Shown: positions 1-6,570 of the stretch, in pieces
Position numbering within the stretch: position 1 is the stretch's first letter
Layout of the letters: the number at the start of each line of letters is the position of its first letter
Assembly: GCA_046496815.1 (NCBI GenBank)
Contig: JAWOGN010000088.1
Location: 1 to 11,600, forward strand
Direction of reading: 5' to 3'
From: JAWOGN01 sp046496815
Lineage (GTDB): Bacteria; Desulfobacterota; DSM-4660; Desulfatiglandales; Desulfatiglandaceae
DNA: 11,600 nt
Notes under the pieces: model-generated
Databases searched by the model: none
Told to the model about the DNA's origin: nothing
The model's input: the letters and a program-made list of their open reading frames with translations, nothing else
Program-made: the position numbers and the translations under genes

Positions 1-1
1 T

Positions 2-550
2 CCGCTCGCTGCTTTTATTTTTGGGTTTGTCTTGATTTTGGCGGTGACGGGGATTTTGTTCCGCTACTTTCAGCAAAGAAAACGGGACCAATATATCACT
101 CTCAGGAAAGACATCTCACGAATGATTGACGATGAAATGGCTGGGATCCGTAGGGATATATCCATTGTTATTGAAAATGAGTTAAGCAAGACAAAAAAGA
201 ACGTATCCATTGGGGTCCGGAATGAACTGGTGAAACTGAAAGAGCATCTTCCGGTCCTTATCAAAGAGCAAATGAAAGCATACGATGGATATAAACCAAT
301 TCATTTAAATGATAAAATAATTCCATTAAATACAACAAAAAATTCTCAACAAACGAAAGGGGAGTATAAATCCGGGAATGATCAGGGAGAAGCACTCGAC
401 GTTGAAAAAGAAATCGCCAAGCTCAATCGCAACATGTCGGTTGTGACAGCACTGCTTGTGGAGATGAATCACAGAAGCGGCAAAAGGAAGCCACCCGCGC
501 TAAAGAGTGCGTCTGAAAAGCGCCCCTATGCAGAGGGATCGGACCTCTAG
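2..550 (+). CDS. Membrane-anchored coiled-coil protein, C-terminal fragment
   Basis: The reading frame is open from base 2, so the gene probably starts before the window; the TTG at 32 is not a convincing start because it lies inside a hydrophobic segment. About 182 codons are visible, ending at TAG 548-550. The first roughly 20 residues are strongly hydrophobic (PLAAFIFGFVLILAVTGILF) and end in a basic cluster (QQRKR), which fits a transmembrane helix with the following part in the cytoplasm. A long charged, helix-favouring stretch follows, with spaced I/L/V residues typical of a coiled coil, then a polar linker rich in N, Q, K and G, a second short helical segment, and a basic tail. I do not recognise a family or catalytic motif. 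A scaffold or membrane-tethered adaptor is possible but unproven. Confidence 0.6.
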   Translation, partial: PLAAFIFGFVLILAVTGILFRYFQQRKRDQYITLRKDISRMIDDEMAGIRRDISIVIENELSKTKKNVSIGVRNELVKLKEHLPVLIKEQMKAYDGYKPIHLNDKIIPLNTTKNSQQTKGEYKSGNDQGEALDVEKEIAKLNRNMSVVTALLVEMNHRSGKRKPPALKSASEKRPYAEGSDL

Positions 551-853
551 GAGGCTGTCTGCTCGATATCACTTCTTATGGGGACCTCAGGGCGGGCACT
601 TATGTGAGGTGGCGGCTGATTTCGTTTTTCCGTTGAATTTATAAATGAGCGTCTTATTTTTTTACCGGATAGACATGGTGGCTATCCATTGGCCCCTGCG
701 ATTTTTGCCTCCTTTCCCTCGCAGGGGCTTTCCTGGATCATCGGCGGCTTTCCAAGGTAAATCCCCTCAAAAATTAATCGTGTCGCTCAACTTCAGACAT
801 TTCAAACATCGGATCAGTCGAAACGCTTTTTTTATCCGGGTTGAAGCGTCGTC
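551..853. other. Intergenic region between the coiled-coil gene and the PFK-2 gene
   Basis: No credible gene is visible. A 70-codon frame at 645-857 has no ribosome binding site and an unlikely composition. The region holds a small inverted repeat (ACCTCA 584-589 / TGAGGT 605-610) and the larger hairpin listed at 692-728. The coiled-coil gene and the PFK-2 gene converge here, so the expected content is transcription termination signals. Confidence 0.5.
692..728 (+). terminator. Perfect 10-bp hairpin, possible terminator of the coiled-coil gene
   Basis: GCCCCTGCGA at 692-701 is exactly complementary to TCGCAGGGGC at 719-728, with a pyrimidine-rich 17-base loop. Only TTTCC follows, so the U-tract is poor and factor-independent termination is uncertain. 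It lies about 140 bases after the coiled-coil stop and about 125 bases after the PFK-2 stop on the other strand. Confidence 0.4.
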
Positions 854-2074
854 TTAGGTTTGATACTTCTTGAGCTGAAACAGCTTTTTGTCTTGAGTTG
901 CAACGATGTGATAAAACTTATCCTGAGGCACATAGATGTAGGGAACATCCTCCGGTCGCCGATACAGGAAATGGGAGAGGATCATCCGGTTCACGGCCCT
1001 GTGACCGATGATCATGATATTGCCGGTATTGCTGCTTAAATAGAGCGTTTTCTTGATGCCTTTGTCTATTCGCTGCCGCATGGTTACGTAGCCTTCGCCT
1101 TCGGGGTAGATGTAATTATATTTATCCCGTTTCCTTGCCCTGTAAACATCCGGCCGCTTTTCTCGAATCTCATCATAGCTCATACACTCGCAGATTCCGG
1201 CGTCAATTTCATTAAATTCCTGCAAGGGCATGATGGAGGCATTCTTTTGGCGCGCTTTGATAGGCTCCGCTGTTTGGATCGTTCGTTTCCTCTCACTGGT
1301 GAAAATAATGGGGATCTTTTTGTTTTTAAAATACGCTGCCAGGGCGTTGGCCTGGAGGACACCACCTTTTGTCAGGCTGGAGTCACCGCCGATCCGATCT
1401 TTCAGGTTAAAGTAAGTTTCACCGTGCCTGATCAAAAAAAGACTCTTGACACTGTCCGTCACAAGGCAATCTCGAATTCGCTCGTAATTCGGAATCTCAT
1501 CCCCAAGTTTTTCTTGGGTAATCTGATTATTGAGTGAGTCCAGTTTGACAAAATTCCTGTGATCCCGTATGGGACTGTAGATGGTCTTGTAGTAATCAAT
1601 CCGTTTCGTGAAGCTCAGTATCGCATCTTTCTCTTCCAGGTGACTGAACTCCGGCAGAGCGATTTTTTGCTGTATGCTGGCCTCCAGGATCTGTTGATCT
1701 TCGTTGATGCATTCGATAAACAGAATGGGGTGTTGGTTGAGGGAGCGGATGACGGTATCCCGTCTCTTTGTACTGACATTGGTGGCATCAAGAATTGCGA
1801 CCTCACCGTCCTGAGAAAGATAGTTCTTGGCCCGCTCCAGGTTGATGAGGGCGATCCGCTCCCTGAGCGCCACACCCTCCTTGTTTTTTGGATCGTAGAA
1901 TTCTGCGTAGGAGGTATTTTGGCGTGTCCAACGTCTTCTCAGGTCTCCGTTGTTGAAGATCCTTGTCTTGATGGAATCCTTGACGAGATTTTCCTTCAGT
2001 CTGCCGGCGATGGTGGATTTGCCTCTCGCCGGCAGTCCCACCATTACAATGTAGAGTTTTTGATTCTTCATCAT
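854..2074 (-). CDS. Bifunctional 6-phosphofructo-2-kinase / fructose-2,6-bisphosphatase
   Basis: This enzyme would make fructose-2,6-bisphosphate from fructose-6-phosphate and ATP and also hydrolyse it. Numbering from the ATG at 2071 (405 residues): the N-terminal kinase half has the Walker A motif GLPARGKS (12-19), FNNGDLRR (39-46) and LDATN (94-98), which match the eukaryotic kinase in order and spacing. The C-terminal histidine-phosphatase half has RHGE (215-218, nucleophile His216), RIGGDS (226-231), NEIDAG (287-292, acid Glu288) and GHRAV (356-360, second His357). RIGGDS is a signature of true fructose-2,6-bisphosphatases rather than generic phosphoglycerate mutases. The frame can be extended to a GTG at 2131, but the extra residues look unlike the family. 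Neither ATG (2074 or 2071) has a good Shine-Dalgarno, so the start is uncertain. Its product is the classical allosteric inhibitor of class I fructose-1,6-bisphosphatase, which is encoded 2.6 kb away. Confidence 0.93.
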   Translation of the reverse strand: MMKNQKLYIVMVGLPARGKSTIAGRLKENLVKDSIKTRIFNNGDLRRRWTRQNTSYAEFYDPKNKEGVALRERIALINLERAKNYLSQDGEVAILDATNVSTKRRDTVIRSLNQHPILFIECINEDQQILEASIQQKIALPEFSHLEEKDAILSFTKRIDYYKTIYSPIRDHRNFVKLDSLNNQITQEKLGDEIPNYERIRDCLVTDSVKSLFLIRHGETYFNLKDRIGGDSSLTKGGVLQANALAAYFKNKKIPIIFTSERKRTIQTAEPIKARQKNASIMPLQEFNEIDAGICECMSYDEIREKRPDVYRARKRDKYNYIYPEGEGYVTMRQRIDKGIKKTLYLSSNTGNIMIIGHRAVNRMILSHFLYRRPEDVPYIYVPQDKFYHIVATQDKKLFQLKKYQT

Positions 2075-2139
2075 TACAACAAAAAATAGATAAAACCACG
2101 CAGCAGACGCGCCGCCCACGCGGATCGACACAAATGGAC

Positions 2140-2167
2140 TTGAGTTTTACGACATAAATACTATAAT
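2140..2167 (+). promoter_or_regulatory. Sigma70-like promoter for the BI-1 gene
   Basis: TTGAGT (2140-2145) and a perfect TATAAT (2162-2167) are separated by 16 bases, giving an expected transcript start near 2174 and a leader of about 68 bases before the BI-1 ATG. The stretch is AT-rich and lies in the gap between divergent genes. The leader contains an inverted repeat (ATACC 2202-2206 / GGTAT 2213-2217) that could bind a regulator. Confidence 0.6.
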
Positions 2168-2241
2168 ATTGATATTAAGTCTCTCGATTGTAAAGAAATT
2201 TATACCCTGTAAGGTATCAAACTGTTTGGAGGAAGAAGCGA

Positions 2242-2943
2242 ATGGAAAAAGTGAACACCGCCAGACCCAGGGCTGAAGTTCTGGTGAATGATTTCGTGAG
2301 GAGTGTCTACAATTGGATGGCCATTGGACTTGCTTTGACGGGGTTTGTTGCGTTTTATGTCTCACGGACCCCCGCCTTGGTAGGTGCCATATTCGGTAAT
2401 CCCATCCTGCTCATCGTCTTTATCCTCGCCTATTTCGGCCTGGTGATGTATTTGAGCGGAAGAATCAACAAAATGAGCGCAGCCACAGCCACCTCACTTT
2501 TTGTCGTCTATTCGGGCTTAACGGGTATTCTGTTGTCGTCGATATTTCTTGTCTACACCGCTGAATCCATAGCCGGCACATTTTTTATCTGTGCGGGAAC
2601 CTTTGTAGGATGCAGTATCTACGGCTGGACCACCAAAAGAGATCTGACGTCTTGGGGCGGGTTCCTGATGATGGGACTGATCGGCGTTGTCATCGCGATT
2701 CTTGTCAATATGTTTCTTCAGAGCAGTGCAATGAGCCTGCTGATTGGGTGTATCGGTGTCATTGTTTTTGTGGGTTTGACCGCTTATGACACCCAGAAAC
2801 TCAAGAACATGGCGCTTACTCAACCTGCGGACGCCGATGGGTCTGTCGTGAGAAAAGGGGCAATACTCGGTGCGCTCTCTCTGTACCTTGATTTTATCAA
2901 TCTTTTTCTCATGCTCCTTCGATTATTCGGGCAGCGGAGATAA
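2242..2943 (+). CDS. Bax inhibitor-1 / YccA family membrane protein
   Basis: A polytopic inner-membrane protein of 233 residues, the usual length for the BI-1/YccA (TMBIM-like) family. Homologues behave as pH-sensitive calcium leak channels or interact with membrane proteases; the role here is unknown. After a polar N-terminus (about 1-21) there are about seven hydrophobic segments, near 22-41, 53-72, 80-103, 110-128, 138-158, 164-181 and 206-228. The family's conserved acidic sites are present: AYDTQ (181-185, Asp183) near the end of the sixth helix and SLYLDFINLFLMLLR (213-227, Asp217) in the last. The ATG at 2242 is preceded by GGAGGAA at 2228-2234, a strong ribosome binding site at normal spacing. 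It is the first gene of a plus-strand run with the radical SAM and phosphatase genes, although a hairpin at 2987-3018 may separate it from them. Confidence 0.9.
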   Translation: MEKVNTARPRAEVLVNDFVRSVYNWMAIGLALTGFVAFYVSRTPALVGAIFGNPILLIVFILAYFGLVMYLSGRINKMSAATATSLFVVYSGLTGILLSSIFLVYTAESIAGTFFICAGTFVGCSIYGWTTKRDLTSWGGFLMMGLIGVVIAILVNMFLQSSAMSLLIGCIGVIVFVGLTAYDTQKLKNMALTQPADADGSVVRKGAILGALSLYLDFINLFLMLLRLFGQRR

Positions 2944-2986
2944 TCGCTTCAAGAAAGCGTGTACGTTTTGCGGGTTTTCCCAATGT

Positions 2987-3018
2987 CCTCCTGGCGGGGG
3001 TGTAACCCCTTCAGGGGG
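2987..3018 (+). terminator. Two-part hairpin after the BI-1 gene, terminator or attenuator
   Basis: CCTCCTG (2987-2993) pairs with CAGGGGG (3012-3018) with one G-U pair, and inside it GGGG (about 2997-3000) pairs with CCCC (3006-3009). The 3' side is followed by ATATTCATTTT, a moderate U-rich tail. It ends 26 bases before the radical SAM start codon, so it could terminate BI-1 transcription or reduce read-through into the next two genes. The inner CCCC could alternatively pair with the downstream GGGGG, giving mutually exclusive folds. A smaller hairpin (CGCTT 2945-2949 / AAGCG 2955-2959) directly follows the BI-1 stop. Confidence 0.4.
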
Positions 3019-3044
3019 ATATTCATTTTGAAATCATAACGATT

Positions 3045-3977
3045 ATGAAGCCTTCGTATTTGAAGCTTTACCATGAGGGGGAACTTAAAAACCGCGCAAG
3101 AAAAGCTGTTGAAGCGATGGCGTCTTGCCGTCTCTGCCCACGAGCGTGTGGTGTAAACCGGCTTCAGGGAGAAACCGGGTACTGCCACACCGGAAGACAT
3201 GCGAAAGTCGCCGCCTACAATGCGCATTTCGGGGAAGAGGCCCCTCTGGTTGGTGAGCATGGATCGGGCACCATTTTCATGAGCTCCTGCAATTTGTTTT
3301 GCAGCTTTTGCCAAAATTACGAGATCAGCCATCAGAACGAAGGTGCGGAGGTCGGGCCGAAACAGATGGCGGCCATGATGCTTCACTTGGCCAAACGGGG
3401 GTGTCATAATATCAATTTCGTAACACCGACCCACGTGGCACCACAAATCATCGAAGGCCTCATCTTGGCCGTCGAAAATGGGTTGGACATTCCGTTGGTA
3501 TACAACTCAGGCGGTTACGACCGTAGGGAAACTTTGGAACTGCTGGATGGAATTTTCGACATCTACATGCCGGATTTCAAGTTCTGGGAAGGCAAATGGT
3601 CTGAAAGATTCTGCAAGGCGCCTGATTACGGGGAGACAGCTCAAGTAGCTATAAGGGAAATGCACCGCCAGGTGGGCGATTTGATTGTTGATGATAAGGG
3701 GATTGCAGTGAAGGGATTGTTGGTGAGGCATCTGGTGATGCCGAACCATGTTGCCGGCACCGAAGCCGTGATGAAGTTCCTCGCAGAGGAGATCTCTCCG
3801 AGAACGTACATCAACGTGATGGATCAGTACCGGCCCTGCGGTAACGCAGATAAGGACGAACTGATCAATCGGCGGTTGACGGCAGCTGAATTCAGGGATG
3901 CCATGAATGCAACCGGAAGGGCAGGGTTGAGCCGTCTGGACCCCAGGCAGCAGCCTCGGTTAATCTTGAGATTCTAA
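3045..3977 (+). CDS. Radical SAM protein, PflX-like (COG1313)
   Basis: A 310-residue radical SAM enzyme similar to pyruvate-formate-lyase activating enzymes of the uncharacterised PflX (COG1313) group. The canonical cluster motif is CNLFCSFC, with Cys82, Cys86 and Cys89 (CX3CX2C) expected to bind a 4Fe-4S cluster that cleaves S-adenosylmethionine. An N-terminal set of cysteines (Cys28, Cys31, Cys35, Cys47 in CRLCPRACG...GYC) is also family-typical and may hold a second cluster. Later motifs include NFVTPTH and the NSGGYD stretch. Substrate and target are unknown; the family is not shown to activate pyruvate formate-lyase. The ATG at 3045 gives an N-terminus that matches the family, and an in-frame stop at 3003 leaves no better upstream start. 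The ribosome binding site is weak. The stop TAA overlaps the next ATG (TAATG), indicating translational coupling to the phosphatase. Confidence 0.88.
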   Translation: MKPSYLKLYHEGELKNRARKAVEAMASCRLCPRACGVNRLQGETGYCHTGRHAKVAAYNAHFGEEAPLVGEHGSGTIFMSSCNLFCSFCQNYEISHQNEGAEVGPKQMAAMMLHLAKRGCHNINFVTPTHVAPQIIEGLILAVENGLDIPLVYNSGGYDRRETLELLDGIFDIYMPDFKFWEGKWSERFCKAPDYGETAQVAIREMHRQVGDLIVDDKGIAVKGLLVRHLVMPNHVAGTEAVMKFLAEEISPRTYINVMDQYRPCGNADKDELINRRLTAAEFRDAMNATGRAGLSRLDPRQQPRLILRF

Positions 3978-4630
3978 TGGAAAATGAAAAAATTTTCGTT
4001 GTAGGTGATATACACGGATGCTTGGATATGCTTAAGGGGCTGATGGATAAGATAAAGTGGGAGCCGGCAAAAAACCGCCTTATTTTCATCGGGGACTATA
4101 TCGACAGAGGCAAGGACCCAAAGGGGGTGATTGATTACATCCTGGCGCTTACCGAATGCTCGGATCGTATTCAATGCCTGATGGGCAATCATGAAGCGAT
4201 CTTTCTGGACTATCTCGCCGGGAAAGACCATGGGCTATTCCTTTTCAACGGTGGATGGAGCACTATCGAGAGCTATCAAGGGAACCGGTTGAAGAGTCCG
4301 GACTCCCTGGTCCCCGAAGACCATCTGGCATTCTATAAGTCCCTTGACCCATTCGTGGAACTGGAAGATTTCTACATTGTGCATGCCGGCTTCAAGCCGG
4401 GTGTGGAGATCGAAAAACAGTCGCTTGAAGACATGCTCTGGATTCGGGAACGCTTTATCTACTCTGATTACGACTTCGGTAAAAGGGTCATCTTCGGCCA
4501 CACCCCGTTCAGCGAACCCCTTGTCGCAAAGAACAAGATCGGCTTGGATACAGGCGCTGTGTACGGCAATAAGCTAACCTGCCTCGAACTCCCGGAAATG
4601 CGATTCCACTTTGTGGGGGGTAAATCCTAA
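3977..4630 (+). CDS. PPP-family metallophosphatase (Ser/Thr phosphatase-like)
   Basis: A 217-residue calcineurin-like phosphatase with the full set of PPP metal-binding motifs in order: GDIHG (10-14), GDYIDRG (39-45), GNHE (70-73), VHAGF (135-139, His136) and FGHTPF (173-178, His175). This arrangement is that of lambda-type/PrpA-like protein phosphatases and the related ApaH dinucleotide hydrolases. The length is as expected for bacterial PPP phosphatases. Whether it acts on phosphoproteins or on a nucleotide or small molecule cannot be decided from sequence. Its ATG shares one base with the stop of the radical SAM gene, so the two are very likely co-translated. It converges with fbp, leaving 38 bases between the stop codons and no obvious terminator. 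No kinase partner is visible in the window. Confidence 0.9.
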   Translation: MENEKIFVVGDIHGCLDMLKGLMDKIKWEPAKNRLIFIGDYIDRGKDPKGVIDYILALTECSDRIQCLMGNHEAIFLDYLAGKDHGLFLFNGGWSTIESYQGNRLKSPDSLVPEDHLAFYKSLDPFVELEDFYIVHAGFKPGVEIEKQSLEDMLWIRERFIYSDYDFGKRVIFGHTPFSEPLVAKNKIGLDTGAVYGNKLTCLELPEMRFHFVGGKS

Positions 4631-4668
4631 GGCCCGGCACACAATATCGCTTCAAGCTCAACATATTT

Positions 4669-5703
4669 TCACATCCGTTTGCCGCTGATGAATTCCTCGG
4701 CAATTTCTACGTCCGCTTTGCTGCCGATGAAGAGCGGGGTTCTCTGGTGCAGCTCGGAGGGCTCTACGCTCAAAATCGGACCATGACCATCACTGGCGTA
4801 TCCCCCAGCCTCCTGCACCACCATGGCCATGGGGTTGGCCTCCACCATCAACCGGAGTTTCCCTGTGGGTTTCTTGGGGTCTTTCAGATCTGTGGGATAC
4901 ATAAATATGCCGCCTTTAAGAAGATTTCGGTGGAAATCAGCCACCAGACTTCCCACATAGCGGGATGTGTAAGGCCTCCGAGTCCCTGTGTCCTTTGCTT
5001 TGAAATAATCCACAAGCGCCCGGGTCTTTTCATCCCAGTGATTGTAATTGCCCTCATTGACACTGTAGATTTTCCCTTTTTCCGGTATTTGGATGTTTTC
5101 ATGGGAGAGCAAAAACTCGCCCACGCTGGGAAACAGGGTAAAGCCATGGACCCCGGTGTTTTTTCCAGTGGTGTAAACCATAAGGGTGCTTGAGCCGTAT
5201 ATGAAATAGCCCGCCGCTACCTGATTCTTGCCCGGCTGCAGCACGTCGTCAAGCAGCAACTCGGACGTTGACCCGCTATTTTTTCGCTTGTAAATGCTGA
5301 ATATGGTTCCGATGCTTACATTCACATCGATATTGGAAGATCCGTCGAGAGGATCAAAAAGCAGGACATAGTCTCCCCGGGGATAGTTGGGCGGGATCTC
5401 GATGAGATCGGGGTCCTCCTCCGAACCCATCCCCCACAATTGGCCGATGTACTGCATTCGTTCGATGATGGCCCGGTTTGCGAAGACGTCGAGTTTCTGA
5501 ACCTTTTCATTCTGAATGTTGATTTTCCCTGTCGGCCCGAGGATGTCGACAAGACCTGCTTTGTTGACTTCTCTGGAGATGACTTTGGCTGCGACGATCA
5601 GTTCCGTCATCAAGGTGGTGAAGGCTCCGGTCGCCTCCGGGTTTTTACGTTGTTGCTCCAAAATGTGCTGTGTGATGGTGATGCCCAAACCCCTTTGTCG
5701 CAT
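4669..5703 (-). CDS. fbp: Class I fructose-1,6-bisphosphatase
   Basis: This enzyme hydrolyses fructose-1,6-bisphosphate to fructose-6-phosphate and phosphate, the committed step of gluconeogenesis, in the cytoplasm. The 344-residue protein is full length for class I. The active-site metal motif DPLDGSSNID is at 117-126, with the additional metal-binding acidic pair near Glu95-Glu96. Substrate-binding signatures are SRYVGSLVADFHR (247-259), GGIFMYP (264-270) and KLRLMVEANPMA (282-293), and the C-terminal LHQRTP is at 318-323. The ATG at 5703 is preceded by AGGAGG at an ideal distance. Class I enzymes are typically inhibited by AMP, and the eukaryotic ones by fructose-2,6-bisphosphate. A gene for making and degrading that effector is 2.6 kb away on the same strand, so similar control here is plausible but not shown by the sequence. 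The response regulator gene lies 121 bases upstream, with a probable terminator between. Confidence 0.97.
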   Translation of the reverse strand: MRQRGLGITITQHILEQQRKNPEATGAFTTLMTELIVAAKVISREVNKAGLVDILGPTGKINIQNEKVQKLDVFANRAIIERMQYIGQLWGMGSEEDPDLIEIPPNYPRGDYVLLFDPLDGSSNIDVNVSIGTIFSIYKRKNSGSTSELLLDDVLQPGKNQVAAGYFIYGSSTLMVYTTGKNTGVHGFTLFPSVGEFLLSHENIQIPEKGKIYSVNEGNYNHWDEKTRALVDYFKAKDTGTRRPYTSRYVGSLVADFHRNLLKGGIFMYPTDLKDPKKPTGKLRLMVEANPMAMVVQEAGGYASDGHGPILSVEPSELHQRTPLFIGSKADVEIAEEFISGKRM

Positions 5704-5750
5704 TTTAGAACCTCCTTTCTGCTTTCAGATACGCCTTTCGTTCATGTCCA

Positions 5751-5772
5751 AAAAAGTATCTTCTTGAAGATA
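5751..5772 (-). terminator. Intrinsic terminator after the response regulator
   Basis: On the minus strand TATCTTC and GAAGATA (5772-5766 and 5763-5757) form a 7-bp hairpin with a very short loop, followed after one base by a run of six T. The stem is AT-rich, so termination may be partial and some read-through into fbp is possible. It lies about 55 bases downstream of the response regulator stop. Confidence 0.55.
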
Positions 5773-5824
5773 ATGCGTCTGCGTTTTGGAAACTCACCCG
5801 GAATGCGAGACCGTGCCATGAGAC

Positions 5825-6313
5825 CTAATACTTCAAGAGGGTATCCCAAAATTCAGGGTCTTCATCTCTCCAATTGGGACCGAATCTACGATCACAAAAG
5901 CTGCTTAACCTATCATACCACTTGACCCACACATTCTTTTTTTTCTCCTGAGCCTCGACAATGTCGGCCAGAAATACGTCAATCTTGCTCATTTCATCTT
6001 TGGGCACATAGAAGGACGCGCCCTTTTCGAACGATTTTTTGAGGTTCTCCTTTGACAGCGCGTGGGCGGTAAGCATCAGCGCAGGGATCCTTCTTTTATT
6101 GGCGATCTCAAGTAATTCATACCCCCGCACACCCATGATGTCCAGGACCGCGATATGGTAGGAATTGGTTTCTAAGAGATCTTTTGCATCCTCAAACGTC
6201 GAAGCCCGGTCGACTTTGCACATATCGAGGCTTTCGGTCAAAAATTCCAGGATGTCTTCTTCGTCGTCCACGATCAGCACTCTTTTCCCTTTGAGAATTT
6301 TCTTGGGGTCCAT
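5825..6313 (-). CDS. Single-domain response regulator
   Basis: A 162-residue protein with one CheY-like receiver domain and no DNA-binding or enzymatic output domain. The receiver motifs are intact: acidic pair Asp16-Asp17 (VDDEED), phospho-acceptor Asp58 (VLDIMG), Thr82 (LTAHA) and Lys105 (VPKDE). About 40 residues follow as a charged helix (EAQEKKK) and a tryptophan- and arginine-rich tail (WVKWYDRL, RRFGPNW, DPEFWDTLLKY). I do not recognise the tail; it may be a partner-binding segment. The ATG at 6313 is preceded by GAGGAG at good spacing. No histidine kinase gene is nearby, so the partner is elsewhere. It is upstream of fbp on the same strand, but a likely terminator separates them. Phosphorylation-dependent protein-protein contact is the probable mode of action. 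Confidence 0.9.
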   Translation of the reverse strand: MDPKKILKGKRVLIVDDEEDILEFLTESLDMCKVDRASTFEDAKDLLETNSYHIAVLDIMGVRGYELLEIANKRRIPALMLTAHALSKENLKKSFEKGASFYVPKDEMSKIDVFLADIVEAQEKKKNVWVKWYDRLSSFCDRRFGPNWRDEDPEFWDTLLKY

Positions 6314-6370
6314 GTTTTCATTCTCCTCTCAGTCGTAATCGTGAGACTCTCAAATTCCCGAGTGAGTCAT

Positions 6371-6383
6371 TTCGTTTAACGAA
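6371..6383. promoter_or_regulatory. Palindrome upstream of the response regulator
   Basis: TTCGTT-T-AACGAA is a perfect 6-1-6 palindrome whose near edge lies 57 bases before the response regulator ATG. The symmetry and position fit a dimeric repressor or activator site, but no consensus is recognised. Confidence 0.35.
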
Positions 6384-6481
6384 GTTCCGTCCAAAACGCC
6401 TGCGGCAATCCCGGAATCGTCGCGAACGATCCGATCATTCCGCATTTTTCAATGCCGCCGCGTTCCCTAAATTTCGAAAAT

Positions 6482-6506
6482 ACCGCGATGAACAACGCAT
6501 CGCGGT
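6482..6506. promoter_or_regulatory. 9-bp hairpin/palindrome in the response regulator upstream region
   Basis: ACCGCGATG (6482-6490) is exactly complementary to CATCGCGGT (6498-6506) with a 7-base loop. It lies about 170 bases upstream of the response regulator start. No U-tract follows on either strand, so an operator or RNA structure is likelier than a terminator. A further perfect 10-base palindrome (CACTATAGTG) is at 6537-6546. Confidence 0.35.
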
Positions 6507-6570
6507 TACGGGAGAAATAGGATTTTCAATTGCTTTCACTATAGTGGTGAACCTGTGGATAGTCAAAAAA

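Noticed and set aside
1559..2089. 176-codon plus-strand frame opposite the PFK-2 kinase domain
   Set aside because: It is the antisense shadow of a well-supported gene; the minus-strand product carries all the catalytic motifs.
2072..2131. Extended GTG start for the PFK-2 gene (20 more residues)
   Set aside because: The added residues are hydrophobic and unlike the family N-terminus, and no Shine-Dalgarno precedes the GTG. The start remains uncertain.
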